A stretch of 33,111 bases of DNA, from positions 1 to 33,111 of the forward strand of contig JAQGIP010000103.1 in NCBI GenBank assembly GCA_028291055.1, given 5' to 3'. Positions 8,032 to 15,309 of the stretch are shown piece after piece. This stretch comes from Caulobacter sp. GTDB lineage: Bacteria > Pseudomonadota > Alphaproteobacteria > Caulobacterales > Caulobacteraceae. The notes under the pieces were generated by a model. That model had not been told where the DNA came from, ran no database searches, and saw only the letters and a program-made list of their open reading frames with translations. Position 1 is the first letter of the stretch; every line of letters starts with the position of its first letter. A program made the translations under genes and the position numbers.

Positions 8032-9236
8032 CAGAAATCCAGGGGGGCGGGCAGGTCTTTGACCGACCACGGCAGGCCATGGGTATTGAGCATGGCCATG
8101 AAGGGGTCGGGGTCGAGCTGTTCCATGTTGAAGACCCCGGCGCCGGACCATTGGCCGGTGAGCATCAGGGCGGCGCCGATCATGGCCGGGACCCCGGTCG
8201 TATAGCTGACCGCCTGGTTGCCGGTCTCGGCATAGGCTTCCTGGTGATCGCAGATGTTGAGGATGTAGACGGTCTTGGGTTTGCCGTCCTTTTGACCGGT
8301 GGCGATGACGCCGATGTTGGTCTTGCCGTGGGTGACGGGGCCGAGCGAGGCGGGCTCGGGCAGCAGGGCTTTGAGGAACTCGATGGGGATGATCTCGCGG
8401 CCCTGGAACATCACCGGGTCGATGCGGGTCATGCCGACGTTCTGGAGCACTTCGAGGTGTTTGAGGTAGGCGGCGCCGAAGGTCATCCAGAAGCGGATGC
8501 GGTTGATCTCAGGGTAGAACTTGGCCAGGGATTCGAGCTCCTCATGGTACATGAGGTACATGTCGCGCGGGCCGATCCGGTCGAAATCAAACACTTGTTT
8601 GAATGATAGGGCGAGGCCTTCGATCCATTGGCCGTTCTCCCAGTGGCGGGAGGGGGCGGTGACTTCGCGGATGTTGATCTCGGGGTTAAAGTTGGTGGCG
8701 AAGGGGTGGCCGTGGTCGCCGCCGTTGCAGTCGAGGATGTCGAGGGTGTCGATGCGGTCGAGCAGGTGTTTCCGGGCATAGGTGGTGAAGACGGAGGTCA
8801 CGCCCGGGTCGAAGCCGGAGCCGAGCACGGCCATCAGGCCGGCGGCCTTGAAGCGGTCCTGATAGGCCCATTGCCAGGCGTATTCGAACTTCGCCTCGTC
8901 GCGGGGCTCGTAGTTGGCGGTGTCCATATAGTGGGCGCCGGCGGCCAGGCAGGCGTCCATGATGGCCAGGTCCTGGTAGGGCAGGGCGAGGTTGACGACG
9001 AGCTTGGGCTTTACCGATCGGATCAGGGCGGTGGTGGCGGCGACGTCGTCGGCGTCGAGGGTGGCGGTGGTTATGGTCACGCCGGTGCGGGCCTTCACCG
9101 AGGCGGCGATGGCGTCGCATTTGGCCAGGGTGCGGCTGGCCAGGGTGATGTGGCTGAACACCCCGCTCAGCTGGGCCATCTTGTGGACGGCCACCGAGCC
9201 GACGCCGCCGGCGCCGATGACAAGCACGCTACTCAT
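8031..9236 (-). CDS. Carboxynorspermidine/carboxyspermidine dehydrogenase (CANSDH, saccharopine dehydrogenase family)
   Basis: A 401-residue cytosolic enzyme that joins a diamine to aspartate semialdehyde with NADPH to make the carboxy-polyamine consumed by NspC. The N-terminal Rossmann nucleotide motif is VLVIGAGGVGSVA (5-17). The middle shows features of the saccharopine dehydrogenase-like group (VVNLALPYQDLAIMDACLAAG, HYMDTANYE, GSGFDPGVTSVF). The start has an AGGAA-type ribosome-binding site. First gene of a two-gene operon with nspC downstream. The enzyme pair is the strongest metabolic statement in this part of the window. Confidence 0.95.
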   Translation of the reverse strand: MSSVLVIGAGGVGSVAVHKMAQLSGVFSHITLASRTLAKCDAIAASVKARTGVTITTATLDADDVAATTALIRSVKPKLVVNLALPYQDLAIMDACLAAGAHYMDTANYEPRDEAKFEYAWQWAYQDRFKAAGLMAVLGSGFDPGVTSVFTTYARKHLLDRIDTLDILDCNGGDHGHPFATNFNPEINIREVTAPSRHWENGQWIEGLALSFKQVFDFDRIGPRDMYLMYHEELESLAKFYPEINRIRFWMTFGAAYLKHLEVLQNVGMTRIDPVMFQGREIIPIEFLKALLPEPASLGPVTHGKTNIGVIATGQKDGKPKTVYILNICDHQEAYAETGNQAVSYTTGVPAMIGAALMLTGQWSGAGVFNMEQLDPDPFMAMLNTHGLPWSVKDLPAPLDF

Positions 9237-9377
9237 ATTTGAAGGTTCCTGACCGAATCCGCTTTCGAGACTGAACCGCGCCGGGCGGTGCGGGCGGGGA
9301 TTAGCATGGGGGGGCGCGGGGGACTACCTCGGGGGGGTGGTGGATACGCTGTGGGTGGGGCGTAGGCCGTTAAGTTT

Positions 9378-9404
9378 GACCACGAAGGCACGAAGGGCAC
9401 GAAG
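9378..9404. repeat. ACGAAGG-type repeat arm
   Basis: GACCACGAAGGCACGAAGGG and the bases after it form a short iterated motif. A degraded reverse-complement copy (CTTCGTGCTCTTTGTG) lies at 10148-10163, on the far side of the GIY-YIG gene, and another at 28180-28208. The two copies here bracket the family A hairpins and the nuclease gene. Confidence 0.55.
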
Positions 9405-9434
9405 AAGAGGGGGCGTCGTTCAAGGCCCCTCATT

Positions 9435-9601
9435 CCGCTCATCCCGACGAAAGTCGGGACCCATGGTGAGTCAGGCAATAGCTCTCAGCGCTGGATACGA
9501 TGCACTGGTATTGCACTTCTCCATTGCCAGCCCCGATCCGTCCTATGGGTCCCGACTTTGGCTGCTTCGCGCCTCCGAAGAGCGGTCGTCGGGATGAGCG
9601 G
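9435..9601. repeat. Family A palindromic element (copy A2), right arm interrupted
   Basis: The left arm 9435-9464 is identical to the left arm of copy A1. The right arm starts ATGGGTCCCGACTTT near 9545 and resumes CGTCGGGATGAGCGG ending at 9601; between them is a 27-base insertion that itself contains CTTCG...CGAAG. The centre begins GTGAGTCAGG, similar to copy A1. The element ends about 50 bases before the GIY-YIG start codon. Confidence 0.85.
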
Positions 9602-9653
9602 ATTGCAGTAGAGAAGGCTTGCCCGATAGTTCCCTATATGTTCTCATTCGAAT

Positions 9654-9992
9654 ATGGCCTTCTACACCTACATCCTGGCCAGTGCGCCGGCGGGAACACT
9701 CTACACGGGCTCGACCGACAACCTGATCGGTCGGCTGTCCTTGCATCGTGAGAAATCGCTTGCGGGGTTTACGGCGACCTACGGCGTCACGCGGCTTGTC
9801 TGGTTCGAAGAGCACGGGTCGCGCCACGAGGCATTTTGCAGGGAACGCCGGATCAAGGAGTGGCGGCGGCGCTGGAAGATCGAGTTGATCGAGCGCGAAA
9901 ATCCCTACTGGCGGGATCTGTATGACGTGTTCTTCCCGCCGTGTGTCCTGCCCGAGGGGCTGCTTTCCGACCCGTCCAGCGCGGCTTGTTGA
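9654..9992 (+). CDS. Single-domain GIY-YIG nuclease (UPF0213-like)
   Basis: A 112-residue protein made almost entirely of a GIY-YIG endonuclease domain. The two signature strands appear as YTYILAS (4-10) and LYTGSTDN (16-23), followed by the conserved Arg27 and the metal-binding Glu in CRERRIKEW (Glu64). This family cuts DNA; the cellular task of the small stand-alone members is not established. No ribosome-binding site is evident before the ATG. The gene has palindromic repeats directly upstream (9435-9601) and downstream (10084-10113). All catalytic positions look intact, so it is probably an active nuclease; a link to the repeats is inference. Confidence 0.9.
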   Translation: MAFYTYILASAPAGTLYTGSTDNLIGRLSLHREKSLAGFTATYGVTRLVWFEEHGSRHEAFCRERRIKEWRRRWKIELIERENPYWRDLYDVFFPPCVLPEGLLSDPSSAAC

Positions 9993-10083
9993 GCGCTCGA
10001 TCCTGGGCTGTCCGAGGCGGTAGGTGGGATAATGGGCAGAGTTTGGGGATCGGCCGAGATTTGAGCCAGTCCTTTGACTCGGT

Positions 10084-10113
10084 ATGGGTCCCGACTTTCG
10101 TCGGGATGAGCGG
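10084..10113. repeat. Family A single hairpin (copy A3)
   Basis: A 30-base unit identical to the right arm of copy A1, with CCCGAC-TTTC-GTCGGG stem. No partner arm is present between the nuclease stop and this site, so it is a solitary unit on the downstream side of the GIY-YIG gene. Confidence 0.9.
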
Positions 10114-10144
10114 AGTTTTTGGGAGGCGGTCCGGCTGGGCGAAG

Positions 10145-10168
10145 CCCCTTCGTGCTCTTTGTGTAACC
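10145..10168. repeat. ACGAAGG-type repeat arm, degraded, inverted relative to 9378
   Basis: Reads CTTCGTGCTCTTTGTG from 10148; 14 of 16 bases match the reverse complement of the arm at 9378-9404. It marks the outer right boundary of the repeat nest around the GIY-YIG gene. Confidence 0.45.
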
Positions 10169-10204
10169 AGGCGGACCGGGCGGCCTTCAATGCCGGGCGC
10201 GGCG

Positions 10205-10274
10205 ATCAGTGAAGTGGCGGCTTGACTATGTGGTCGCGGGGACAGATAGTGAAGTCATTGCTTCACTGATGGAG
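10205..10274 (+). promoter_or_regulatory. Promoter with ArsR-type operator half-sites for the 10281-11083 operon
   Basis: A -35 box TTGACT (10222-10227) and -10-like GATAGT (10245-10250) are spaced 17 bases. A perfect inverted repeat AGTGAAG-N6-CTTCACT (10248-10267) overlaps the -10 and start region. A third half-site ATCAGTGAAG (10205-10214), upstream of -35, is the exact 10-base reverse complement of CTTCACTGAT (10261-10270). GGAG (10271-10274) is the ribosome-binding site for the ATG at 10281. The layout suits autorepression by the ArsR protein encoded second in the operon. Confidence 0.7.
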
Positions 10275-10280
10275 TTTCCC

Positions 10281-10742
10281 ATGACCGCCGTTCACGACAG
10301 CTTTGTCCTCACCCGCCGCTATCCCAAGCCGCCCGCGCGGGTGTTCCGCGCGCTTTCCGATCCCGGGGAGAAGCAGCGCTGGTATGGGCAGGGCGAGGGG
10401 CATGAGGGGGGCAGCTATCGCATGGCCTTCGCTGTCGGGGGCGAGGAGGACAGCCGCTATGTGATGGGGCCGGGCACGCCGATCGCGGGCAAGGAGCTGG
10501 CCAGTATCAGCCGGTTCCTGGACATCGCGGCCGATGAGCGGGTGGTGATGGCCCAGACCATGACCCTGGACGGGGCGCGGATGTCGGTGGCGCTGATCAG
10601 CTTTGAACTGGCCGCCGGGGATGGCGGGACGGTGCTGACCTTCACCCACCATGCGCTGTTCCTGGAGGGGGCGGACGGGCCGGCGATGCGGCGCGGCGGC
10701 TGGGAGGCTCTGCTGGACCGGCTGGGGCTGTCCCTCGCATGA
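10281..10742 (+). CDS. SRPBCC / AHSA1-family (START-like) protein
   Basis: A 153-residue protein with the START-like ligand-binding fold of the AHSA1 group: DSFVLTRRYPKPPARVFRAL at the start, the WYGQGEG segment, and a C-terminal helix GGWEALLDRLGLSL. The ATG at 10281 was chosen over those at 10209 and 10269 because GGAG lies six bases upstream and upstream bases are operator DNA. The stop overlaps the ArsR gene start (ATGA). AHSA1-ArsR pairs are common in bacteria; the protein is usually an uncharacterised small-molecule or chaperone-related factor controlled by its partner. Ligand unknown. Confidence 0.9.
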   Translation: MTAVHDSFVLTRRYPKPPARVFRALSDPGEKQRWYGQGEGHEGGSYRMAFAVGGEEDSRYVMGPGTPIAGKELASISRFLDIAADERVVMAQTMTLDGARMSVALISFELAAGDGGTVLTFTHHALFLEGADGPAMRRGGWEALLDRLGLSLA

Positions 10743-11083
10743 TGGGCGCTCGCATGACGGGGCTGGGCGGGGCGGAGGCGGACCGGCTGTTCCAGGCCCT
10801 GGGCGACCCGACGCGCCGCGCGATCCTGGACCGGCTGGCGGCGGGGCCGAGCTCGGTGTCGGGGCTGGCGGGGCCGCTGGGGATCACCCTGACGGCGGTG
10901 TCGCAGCATCTGGGCGTGCTGGAGGGCTGCGGGCTGGCCAGCACGCGCAAGGCCGGGCGGGTGCGGACCTGTTCGATCGAGGCGGCGGGGTTCGACCGGC
11001 TGCAGGGCTGGATCGATGCGCACCGGGCCAGCTGGGATCGGCGGCTGGATGCGCTGGGGGATCTGCTGGCGGAGGAGGATTAG
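10739..11083 (+). CDS. ArsR-family transcriptional repressor (SdpR/YczG-like)
   Basis: A 114-residue winged-helix regulator. The HTH reads ALGDPTRRAILDRLAAGPSS then LGITLTAVSQHLGVLEGCGL, the typical ArsR recognition arrangement, followed by a wing (STRKAGRVRTCSI). No Cys pair for metal sensing is present in the recognition helix, so it belongs to the non-metal group seen with AHSA1 partners. Coupled to the upstream gene by the ATGA overlap; a second Met is in frame directly after the first. Probably binds the AGTGAAG half-sites at 10205-10270. Confidence 0.92.
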   Translation: MMGARMTGLGGAEADRLFQALGDPTRRAILDRLAAGPSSVSGLAGPLGITLTAVSQHLGVLEGCGLASTRKAGRVRTCSIEAAGFDRLQGWIDAHRASWDRRLDALGDLLAEED

Positions 11084-11187
11084 CGCCATGGGGAGGGGGA
11101 CGGAGGCAAGCATGTCGCTTGCGTTCGGCATTCGGGGTACATAACGCTGTCGCCTGACCGCGTCGTGCGCCCTTGACGAGATTTTTG

Positions 11188-11943
11188 ATGATCACCAGAC
11201 GCATCAGGCTGGCCGCGCTGGCCTTCCTCGCGGCCGTCGCGGCGGGGGGCCAGGCCTTCGCCGCCGACGTGCAGGTGGCGGTGGCCGCCAACTTCGCCGA
11301 GCCGGCCAAGGCGATCGCGGCGGCCTTCAAGGCCAGGACGGGCAATACGGCGGTGTTGAGTTTCGGCTCGTCGGGCCAGTTCTATGGGCAGATCGTCCAT
11401 GGGGCGCCGTTCGAGGTCTTCCTGTCGGCCGACGAGGAACGGCCCAAGGCGGCCGAGCGCGACGGCTTCGGCGTGCCCGGCACGCGCTTCACCTATGCGG
11501 TGGGGCGGCTGGTCTTGTATTCGAAGACGCCGGGGTTGGTGGATGCGCGGGGCGCGGTGCTGCGGGGGGTCAAGTTCGACAAGCTGGCGATCGCCGATCC
11601 TTCCGCCGCGCCCTATGGGGTGGCGGCGGTGGAGACGCTGCGCAGGCTGGGGGTCTATGACGCGGTGCGGCCCAGGATCGTGCAGGGGACCTCGATCACC
11701 CAGGCCTATCAGTTCGTCGATTCCGGCGCGGCGCAGCTGGGGTTCGTGGCGCTGAGCCAGGTGATCAATGTGCCGGGCGGGTCGCGGTGGCTGGTTCCGG
11801 TGGGCGATCATTCGCCGATTGTTCAGCAGGCGATCTTGTTGTTCCCGGGCGACAAGGATCCGGCGGCGCGGGCGTTTCTGGCGTTTCTGAAGACGCCGGA
11901 GGCTCGGGCGATCATCAAGAAGTATGGGTATGAGTTGCCGTAA
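11188..11943 (+). CDS. modA: Molybdate ABC transporter, periplasmic binding protein
   Basis: A 251-residue periplasmic protein with signal peptide (MITRRIRLAALAFLAAVAAG, ending near AFA) and the ModA hallmarks VAVAANFAEPAKAIAAAF, LSFGSSGQFYGQI, FEVFLSADEERP, IADPSAAPYGVAA and a late GTSITQAYQFVDSGAAQLGFVALSQ. It captures molybdate (or tungstate) for the ModBC transporter. The ATG at 11188 is used; an in-frame TTG at 11173 is less likely. Downstream modB is 374 bases away because a composite repeat lies between them. Confidence 0.95.
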   Translation: MITRRIRLAALAFLAAVAAGGQAFAADVQVAVAANFAEPAKAIAAAFKARTGNTAVLSFGSSGQFYGQIVHGAPFEVFLSADEERPKAAERDGFGVPGTRFTYAVGRLVLYSKTPGLVDARGAVLRGVKFDKLAIADPSAAPYGVAAVETLRRLGVYDAVRPRIVQGTSITQAYQFVDSGAAQLGFVALSQVINVPGGSRWLVPVGDHSPIVQQAILLFPGDKDPAARAFLAFLKTPEARAIIKKYGYELP

Positions 11944-11956
11944 GCCCCCCACTCCG

Positions 11957-12257
11957 GTCATCCCCGCGAACGCGGGGAGCGAAGCGGAAGGAAGGATTTT
12001 TGTCCACGAACCACACGAACCACACCAACGCTATCCTGATGCGGTGGGGGTGTGGGTCGCGCGGGTTTTGTTATCGACTGCGTCGATGAAGAGCGGGGCC
12101 GGTCCGGAAGGCGTTGGTGTGGTTCGTGTGGTTCGTGGACAATTCTTCGAGCGCCGGCTGCGGGCGCTGACGGCGGCCACACTGTCGTACTGACCGGGCC
12201 GTTGGGCTTGGCCTGGCCAGCAAAAACGCCTGAGTTCCCGCCTACGCGGGAATGAGC
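11957..12257. repeat. Composite nested repeat (copy 1) inside the mod operon
   Basis: Outer arms are GGTCATCCCCGCGAACGCGGGG on the left (from 11957) and CCCGCCTACGCGGG near 12238 on the right, each a hairpin. Inside is a perfect 30-bp inverted repeat, 12002-12031 and 12111-12140, built of ACGAACC/ACACGAACC units, with a 79-base loop. Loop segments such as CTATCCTGATGCG, TATCGACTGCGTCGATGA and GTCCGGAAGGC recur in the copy at 27704-28066. It fills the space between modA and modB and has no coding content. Confidence 0.9.
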
Positions 12258-12317
12258 GGAGTTTGGGGGAGGCGGCGGGGATGACGAAGTTGGGGAGAGG
12301 TTTGAGAGTGGCGCGCC

Positions 12318-12983
12318 TTGCTTGAAGTCATCTGGACGACGTTGCGGTTGGCGGGGCTGACCACGGTGCTGTTGCTGTTGGTGGCGACGCCGTTGGCGTG
12401 GTGGCTGGCGCGGCGGCGGACCTGGTGGAAGGAGATCGTCGCGGCGATCGCGACGTTGCCCATCGTGCTGCCGCCGTCGGTGTTGGGGTTCTACCTGCTG
12501 GTGGCGCTGGCGCCGAAGAGTGGGTTGATGGCGCCTTTGCATGTGTTTGGGGTGAGGACCCTGGCCTTCACCTTCACCGGGCTGGTGATCGGCTCGATGG
12601 TCTATTCGCTGCCGTTCGCGGTGCAGCCGATCCGGGGGGCTTTCGAGGCCATGGGGCGCCGCCCGCTGGAGGTGGCGGCGACGTTGCGGGCCTCGCCGTG
12701 GGACAGCTTCTGGAGCGTGGCCGTGCCCCAGGCGCGGCGGGGGTTCCTGGCGGCGGCGATCTTGGTGTTCGCCCACACCATCGGCGAGTTCGGGGTGGTG
12801 CTGATGATCGGCGGGTCGATCCCGGGCAGGACGGAGGTGATCTCCACGCGGATTTATCAGGCGGTGGAGGGGCTGCGGTATGGCGAGGCCAACCTGTTGT
12901 CGCTGGGGCTGGTGGGGTTTGCGTTCGTGGTGCTGCTGGCGCTGATGCTGCTCGACCGGCGTGGCGGCGGGGCGGCGCGATGA
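12318..12983 (+). CDS. modB: Molybdate ABC transporter permease
   Basis: A 221-residue inner-membrane protein with about five or six hydrophobic segments. Near 138-160 is the permease EAA-type loop ([22 protein letters not shown]) and the ModB-typical [20 protein letters not shown]. The start appears to be TTG at 12318; no in-frame ATG or GTG gives the conserved first transmembrane segment. The stop overlaps modC (ATGA). Works with ModA and ModC to import molybdate. Confidence 0.95.
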   Translation: MLEVIWTTLRLAGLTTVLLLLVATPLAWWLARRRTWWKEIVAAIATLPIVLPPSVLGFYLLVALAPKSGLMAPLHVFGVRTLAFTFTGLVIGSMVYSLPFAVQPIRGAFEAMGRRPLEVAATLRASPWDSFWSVAVPQARRGFLAAAILVFAHTIGEFGVVLMIGGSIPGRTEVISTRIYQAVEGLRYGEANLLSLGLVGFAFVVLLALMLLDRRGGGAAR

Positions 12984-13723
12984 GTGTGTCGGCGACGTTC
13001 AAGGGGCGGGTCGGGAGCTTCCCCATCGATGTGAGTTTTACCCTGCCGGCGCGGGGGCTGACGGCGTTGAGCGGGCGCTCGGGGGCGGGGAAATCCACCG
13101 TTTTGCGCTGTATCGCGGGGCTGACGCGGTTGGCGGGCCGGCTCGTGGTCGATGGCGAGACCTGGCAGGACGGGCGGGTTTTCCTGGCGCCGCATCGCCG
13201 GGCGGTGGGGTTCGTGTTCCAGGATGCGAGCCTGCTGGCGCATCTGTCGGTGCGGGACAATCTGATGTTTGGCGCGCGGCGCGCGGGGCCGGGGCCGTTC
13301 GTGGCCGATGAGGTGATCGCGCTGCTGGGGCTCGCGCCCTTGCTGATGCGGGCGACGGCCAACCTGTCGGGGGGCGAGCGGCAGCGGGTGGCGATCGGGC
13401 GGGCTCTGCTGTCCCAGCCGCGGCTGCTGTTGATGGATGAGCCGATGTCGAGCCTGGACGGCGACAGCAAGGCGGAGATCCTGCCGTATCTGGAGGCGCT
13501 GCCCGGGCGGGTGGGCGTGCCGATATTGTATGTGAGCCATGACGCGGGGGAGATCGCGCGGCTGGCGACGCATGTGATCAGCCTGGAGGCCGGGCGGGTG
13601 AGCGGCGTGCGCGACGTCGCGCCGGGCGGGCCGGAGGGGGCGCTGGCGGGGCTGAGCGAGGACGCGCGCGACCGGCTGGCGCTGGCGGCGCTGGCGGCCG
13701 GGTTGAGGCCGAGCGATGGATGA
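12980..13723 (+). CDS. modC: Molybdate ABC transporter ATP-binding protein, short form without TOBE domain
   Basis: A 247-residue ABC ATPase energising ModB. Visible motifs: Walker [10 protein letters not shown] (32-40), Q-loop VFQDA (79-83), signature LSGGERQ (129-135), Walker B LLLMDEP (149-155), D-loop SSLD and H-loop SHD (186-188). The protein ends about 60 residues after the H-loop, so the C-terminal TOBE/Mop domain of the ~350-residue enterobacterial ModC is absent. Its start overlaps the modB stop and its end overlaps modE, showing tight coupling. Confidence 0.95.
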   Translation: MSVSATFKGRVGSFPIDVSFTLPARGLTALSGRSGAGKSTVLRCIAGLTRLAGRLVVDGETWQDGRVFLAPHRRAVGFVFQDASLLAHLSVRDNLMFGARRAGPGPFVADEVIALLGLAPLLMRATANLSGGERQRVAIGRALLSQPRLLLMDEPMSSLDGDSKAEILPYLEALPGRVGVPILYVSHDAGEIARLATHVISLEAGRVSGVRDVAPGGPEGALAGLSEDARDRLALAALAAGLRPSDG

Positions 13724-14507
13724 GCAGGAGCATCTGAGCGCCAGCCTGATGCTGCGGCGCGGGGGTATGGGTGGGGTCGGGCTCAAGCGGATCGTGCTGC
13801 TCGAGGCCATCGGCGAACTGGGCTCGATCACGGCGGCGGCCAAGCGGCTGGGGCTTTCCTACAAGGGCGCGTGGAACGCGGTGCAGGCGTTGAACAACCT
13901 GTTCGACGCTCCGTTGGTGAGCGCGGCGCCCGGCGGCAGGGCGGGCGGGGCGGCGCAGGTGACGGCGCGCGGGCTAGACGTGATCGCGGGCTTCCGTAGC
14001 GTGGAGGGCGAGCTGGCGGCGCTGATGGCGCGGCTGGATGGGCGCGCGGCCGGCTCCGCTGGCGGGCTGATCTGGAGTCTGGGCATGCGGACGAGTGCGC
14101 GCAACGCGTTGGCGGGTGTGGTGAGTTCGGTGACGGCCGGGGCGGTGAACAGCGAGGTGACGTTGACGCTGGGCGAGGGGGTGACGATCACGGCCATCAT
14201 CACGCGGCGCAGCGTCGAGGACCTCGGGCTGGTGGTGGGCGCGGCGGCGATGGCGCTGATCAAGTCGAGCTTCGTGCTGCTGGCGGTGGGCGAGGGGTTG
14301 CGCACCTCCGCCCGCAACCAGATCGCCGGGGTGGTGTCGGGGCGCGACGACGGGGCGGTCAACAGCGAGATCACCGTGGACATCGGGGCGGGCAAGACGC
14401 TGACGGCGACGGTGACGCGGGAGAGTGCGGTTGCACTCGGGCTTGAGGTCGGCGGGGCGGTGACGGCGCTGATCAAGGCGCAGCATGTGATCCTGGCGGT
14501 GGAGTAG
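13716..14507 (+). CDS. modE: Molybdate-responsive transcriptional regulator with two TOBE (Mop) domains
   Basis: A 263-residue regulator. Residues 22-85 form the LysR-like winged HTH of ModE ([33 protein letters not shown]). Two tandem Mop/TOBE domains follow, about 124-192 and 195-263, each with TSARN-x-(L/I)AGVV and AVNSE. They bind molybdate and set DNA affinity, so the protein normally represses mod genes when molybdate is sufficient. It lies last in the operon, overlapping modC by eight bases, which implies autoregulation. Assignment is firm. Confidence 0.96.
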   Translation: MDEQEHLSASLMLRRGGMGGVGLKRIVLLEAIGELGSITAAAKRLGLSYKGAWNAVQALNNLFDAPLVSAAPGGRAGGAAQVTARGLDVIAGFRSVEGELAALMARLDGRAAGSAGGLIWSLGMRTSARNALAGVVSSVTAGAVNSEVTLTLGEGVTITAIITRRSVEDLGLVVGAAAMALIKSSFVLLAVGEGLRTSARNQIAGVVSGRDDGAVNSEITVDIGAGKTLTATVTRESAVALGLEVGGAVTALIKAQHVILAVE

Positions 14508-14511
14508 GGCT

Positions 14512-14814
14512 GGGGACATGTACGCTCTCAGAAGCCGGTGAGTGTCCGGGGCGGCCGACCGTACGTGTCCCCCCGCGCCCGCGCCTTGGGGACACGTACG
14601 GTTTGGTGTTTGCGCCTACCTGGGGGCGTTTGAGAGCGAACATGTCCCCGGTTGCGGGCGCCCGCGCCTTGGGGACACGTACGGTTGGCGTTTGCGCCTA
14701 CCTGGGGGCGTTTGAGAGCGAACATGTCCCCGGTTGCGGGCGCCCGCGCCTTGGGGACACGTACGGTTTGGCGTTTGCGCCTACCTGGGGGCGTTTGAGA
14801 GCGAACATGTCCCC
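14512..14814. repeat. Family E element with tandemly amplified right half
   Basis: A complete 138-bp unit (14512-14649) has outer arms GGGGACATGTACGCTCTC and GAGAGCGAACATGTCCCC and inner arms ACCGTACGTGTCCCC / GGGGACACGTACGGT. Two further copies of the right half follow directly; GGGGACACGTACGG begins at 14588, 14671 and 14753, a period of 83 then 82 bases. The same complete element, without amplification, is at 30222-30360. The array starts four bases after the modE stop and ends inside the gene at 14781. Confidence 0.92.
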
Positions 14815-15017
14815 GGTTGGCTTTGCTTCTCGCGCTCCTCGCGCTGGTAGGACCACCAGCGCAGGGCCATGCCGGCGTGGGAGAGGGCCATGCCGGCGAT
14901 CAGGCAGGCGAAGAGGAGGGGTTGCTCGGAGGCGGATTTCCAGGAGACGACGCCGAGCAGGATCACGCTGACGCTGGAGACCAGGTAGCCGGTGGTCTTG
15001 ATGGCGGATGGGGTCAT
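14781..15017 (-). CDS. Small membrane protein, C-terminal tail repeat-encoded
   Basis: A 78-residue protein with two predicted transmembrane helices (TGYLVSSVSVILLGVVS and LLFACLIAGMALSHAGMAL) and a basic tail. The last ~11 residues (PGTCSLSNAPR) are encoded by the family E repeat, so the original end was probably near residue 67. No family is recognised. It follows two minus-strand genes at the phage block edge but shows no phage feature; holin function is conceivable from size alone, without other support. Confidence 0.6.
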   Translation of the reverse strand: MTPSAIKTTGYLVSSVSVILLGVVSWKSASEQPLLFACLIAGMALSHAGMALRWWSYQREEREKQSQPGTCSLSNAPR

Positions 15018-15044
15018 GGGGCCTCCGGGTTCTATGCCTTGCCG

Positions 15045-15248
15045 TCAGGCGATAACTCGCCACGTCACAAGCCGCTCCACGCCGCCGGCCAGGATGACGG
15101 CTTCGCCCTCGGCGCATTCGTGGGGCAGGGTGGTGAGGTGGCGCCGGCGGGCGGCGTCGGCGTAGAGCTGGGTGTGGCGATGGCCCTTGGGCAGGTCGCG
15201 GCGGCACAGCGCGGCGTAGGCTTTCGGGGTGTTGGGGTCGGGCGCCAT
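15045..15248 (-). CDS. Small hypothetical protein (67 aa)
   Basis: A 67-residue basic protein, MAPDPNTPKAYAALCRRDLP at its start, with three His in the middle and VILAGGVERLVTWRVIA at the end. It lies 61 bases downstream of the S24 repressor on the same strand and 27 bases upstream of the small membrane protein. No family is recognised and no ribosome-binding site is strong. Kept because the frame fits the strand of both neighbours. Confidence 0.4.
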   Translation of the reverse strand: MAPDPNTPKAYAALCRRDLPKGHRHTQLYADAARRRHLTTLPHECAEGEAVILAGGVERLVTWRVIA

Positions 15249-15309
15249 GGGTCTGGCGTAGGGGGCGCGGCGCGGTGTTGGTATGGCGTTGCTGGCGCGG
15301 CGCGGCGAC

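Noticed and set aside
9543..10190. Minus-strand frame through the GIY-YIG region
   Set aside because: Its ends are translated palindromes (RSSRRKSGP, LHKEHEGA) and the middle is antisense to the nuclease.
11138..11147. Possible ModE half-site TACATAACG upstream of modA
   Set aside because: Resembles one half of the enterobacterial ModE box, but no matching left half exists at the right spacing.
14512..14814. CRISPR-like appearance of three regular repeats
   Set aside because: Units are contiguous copies of one 82-83 base sequence with no unique spacers, and no cas genes are present.
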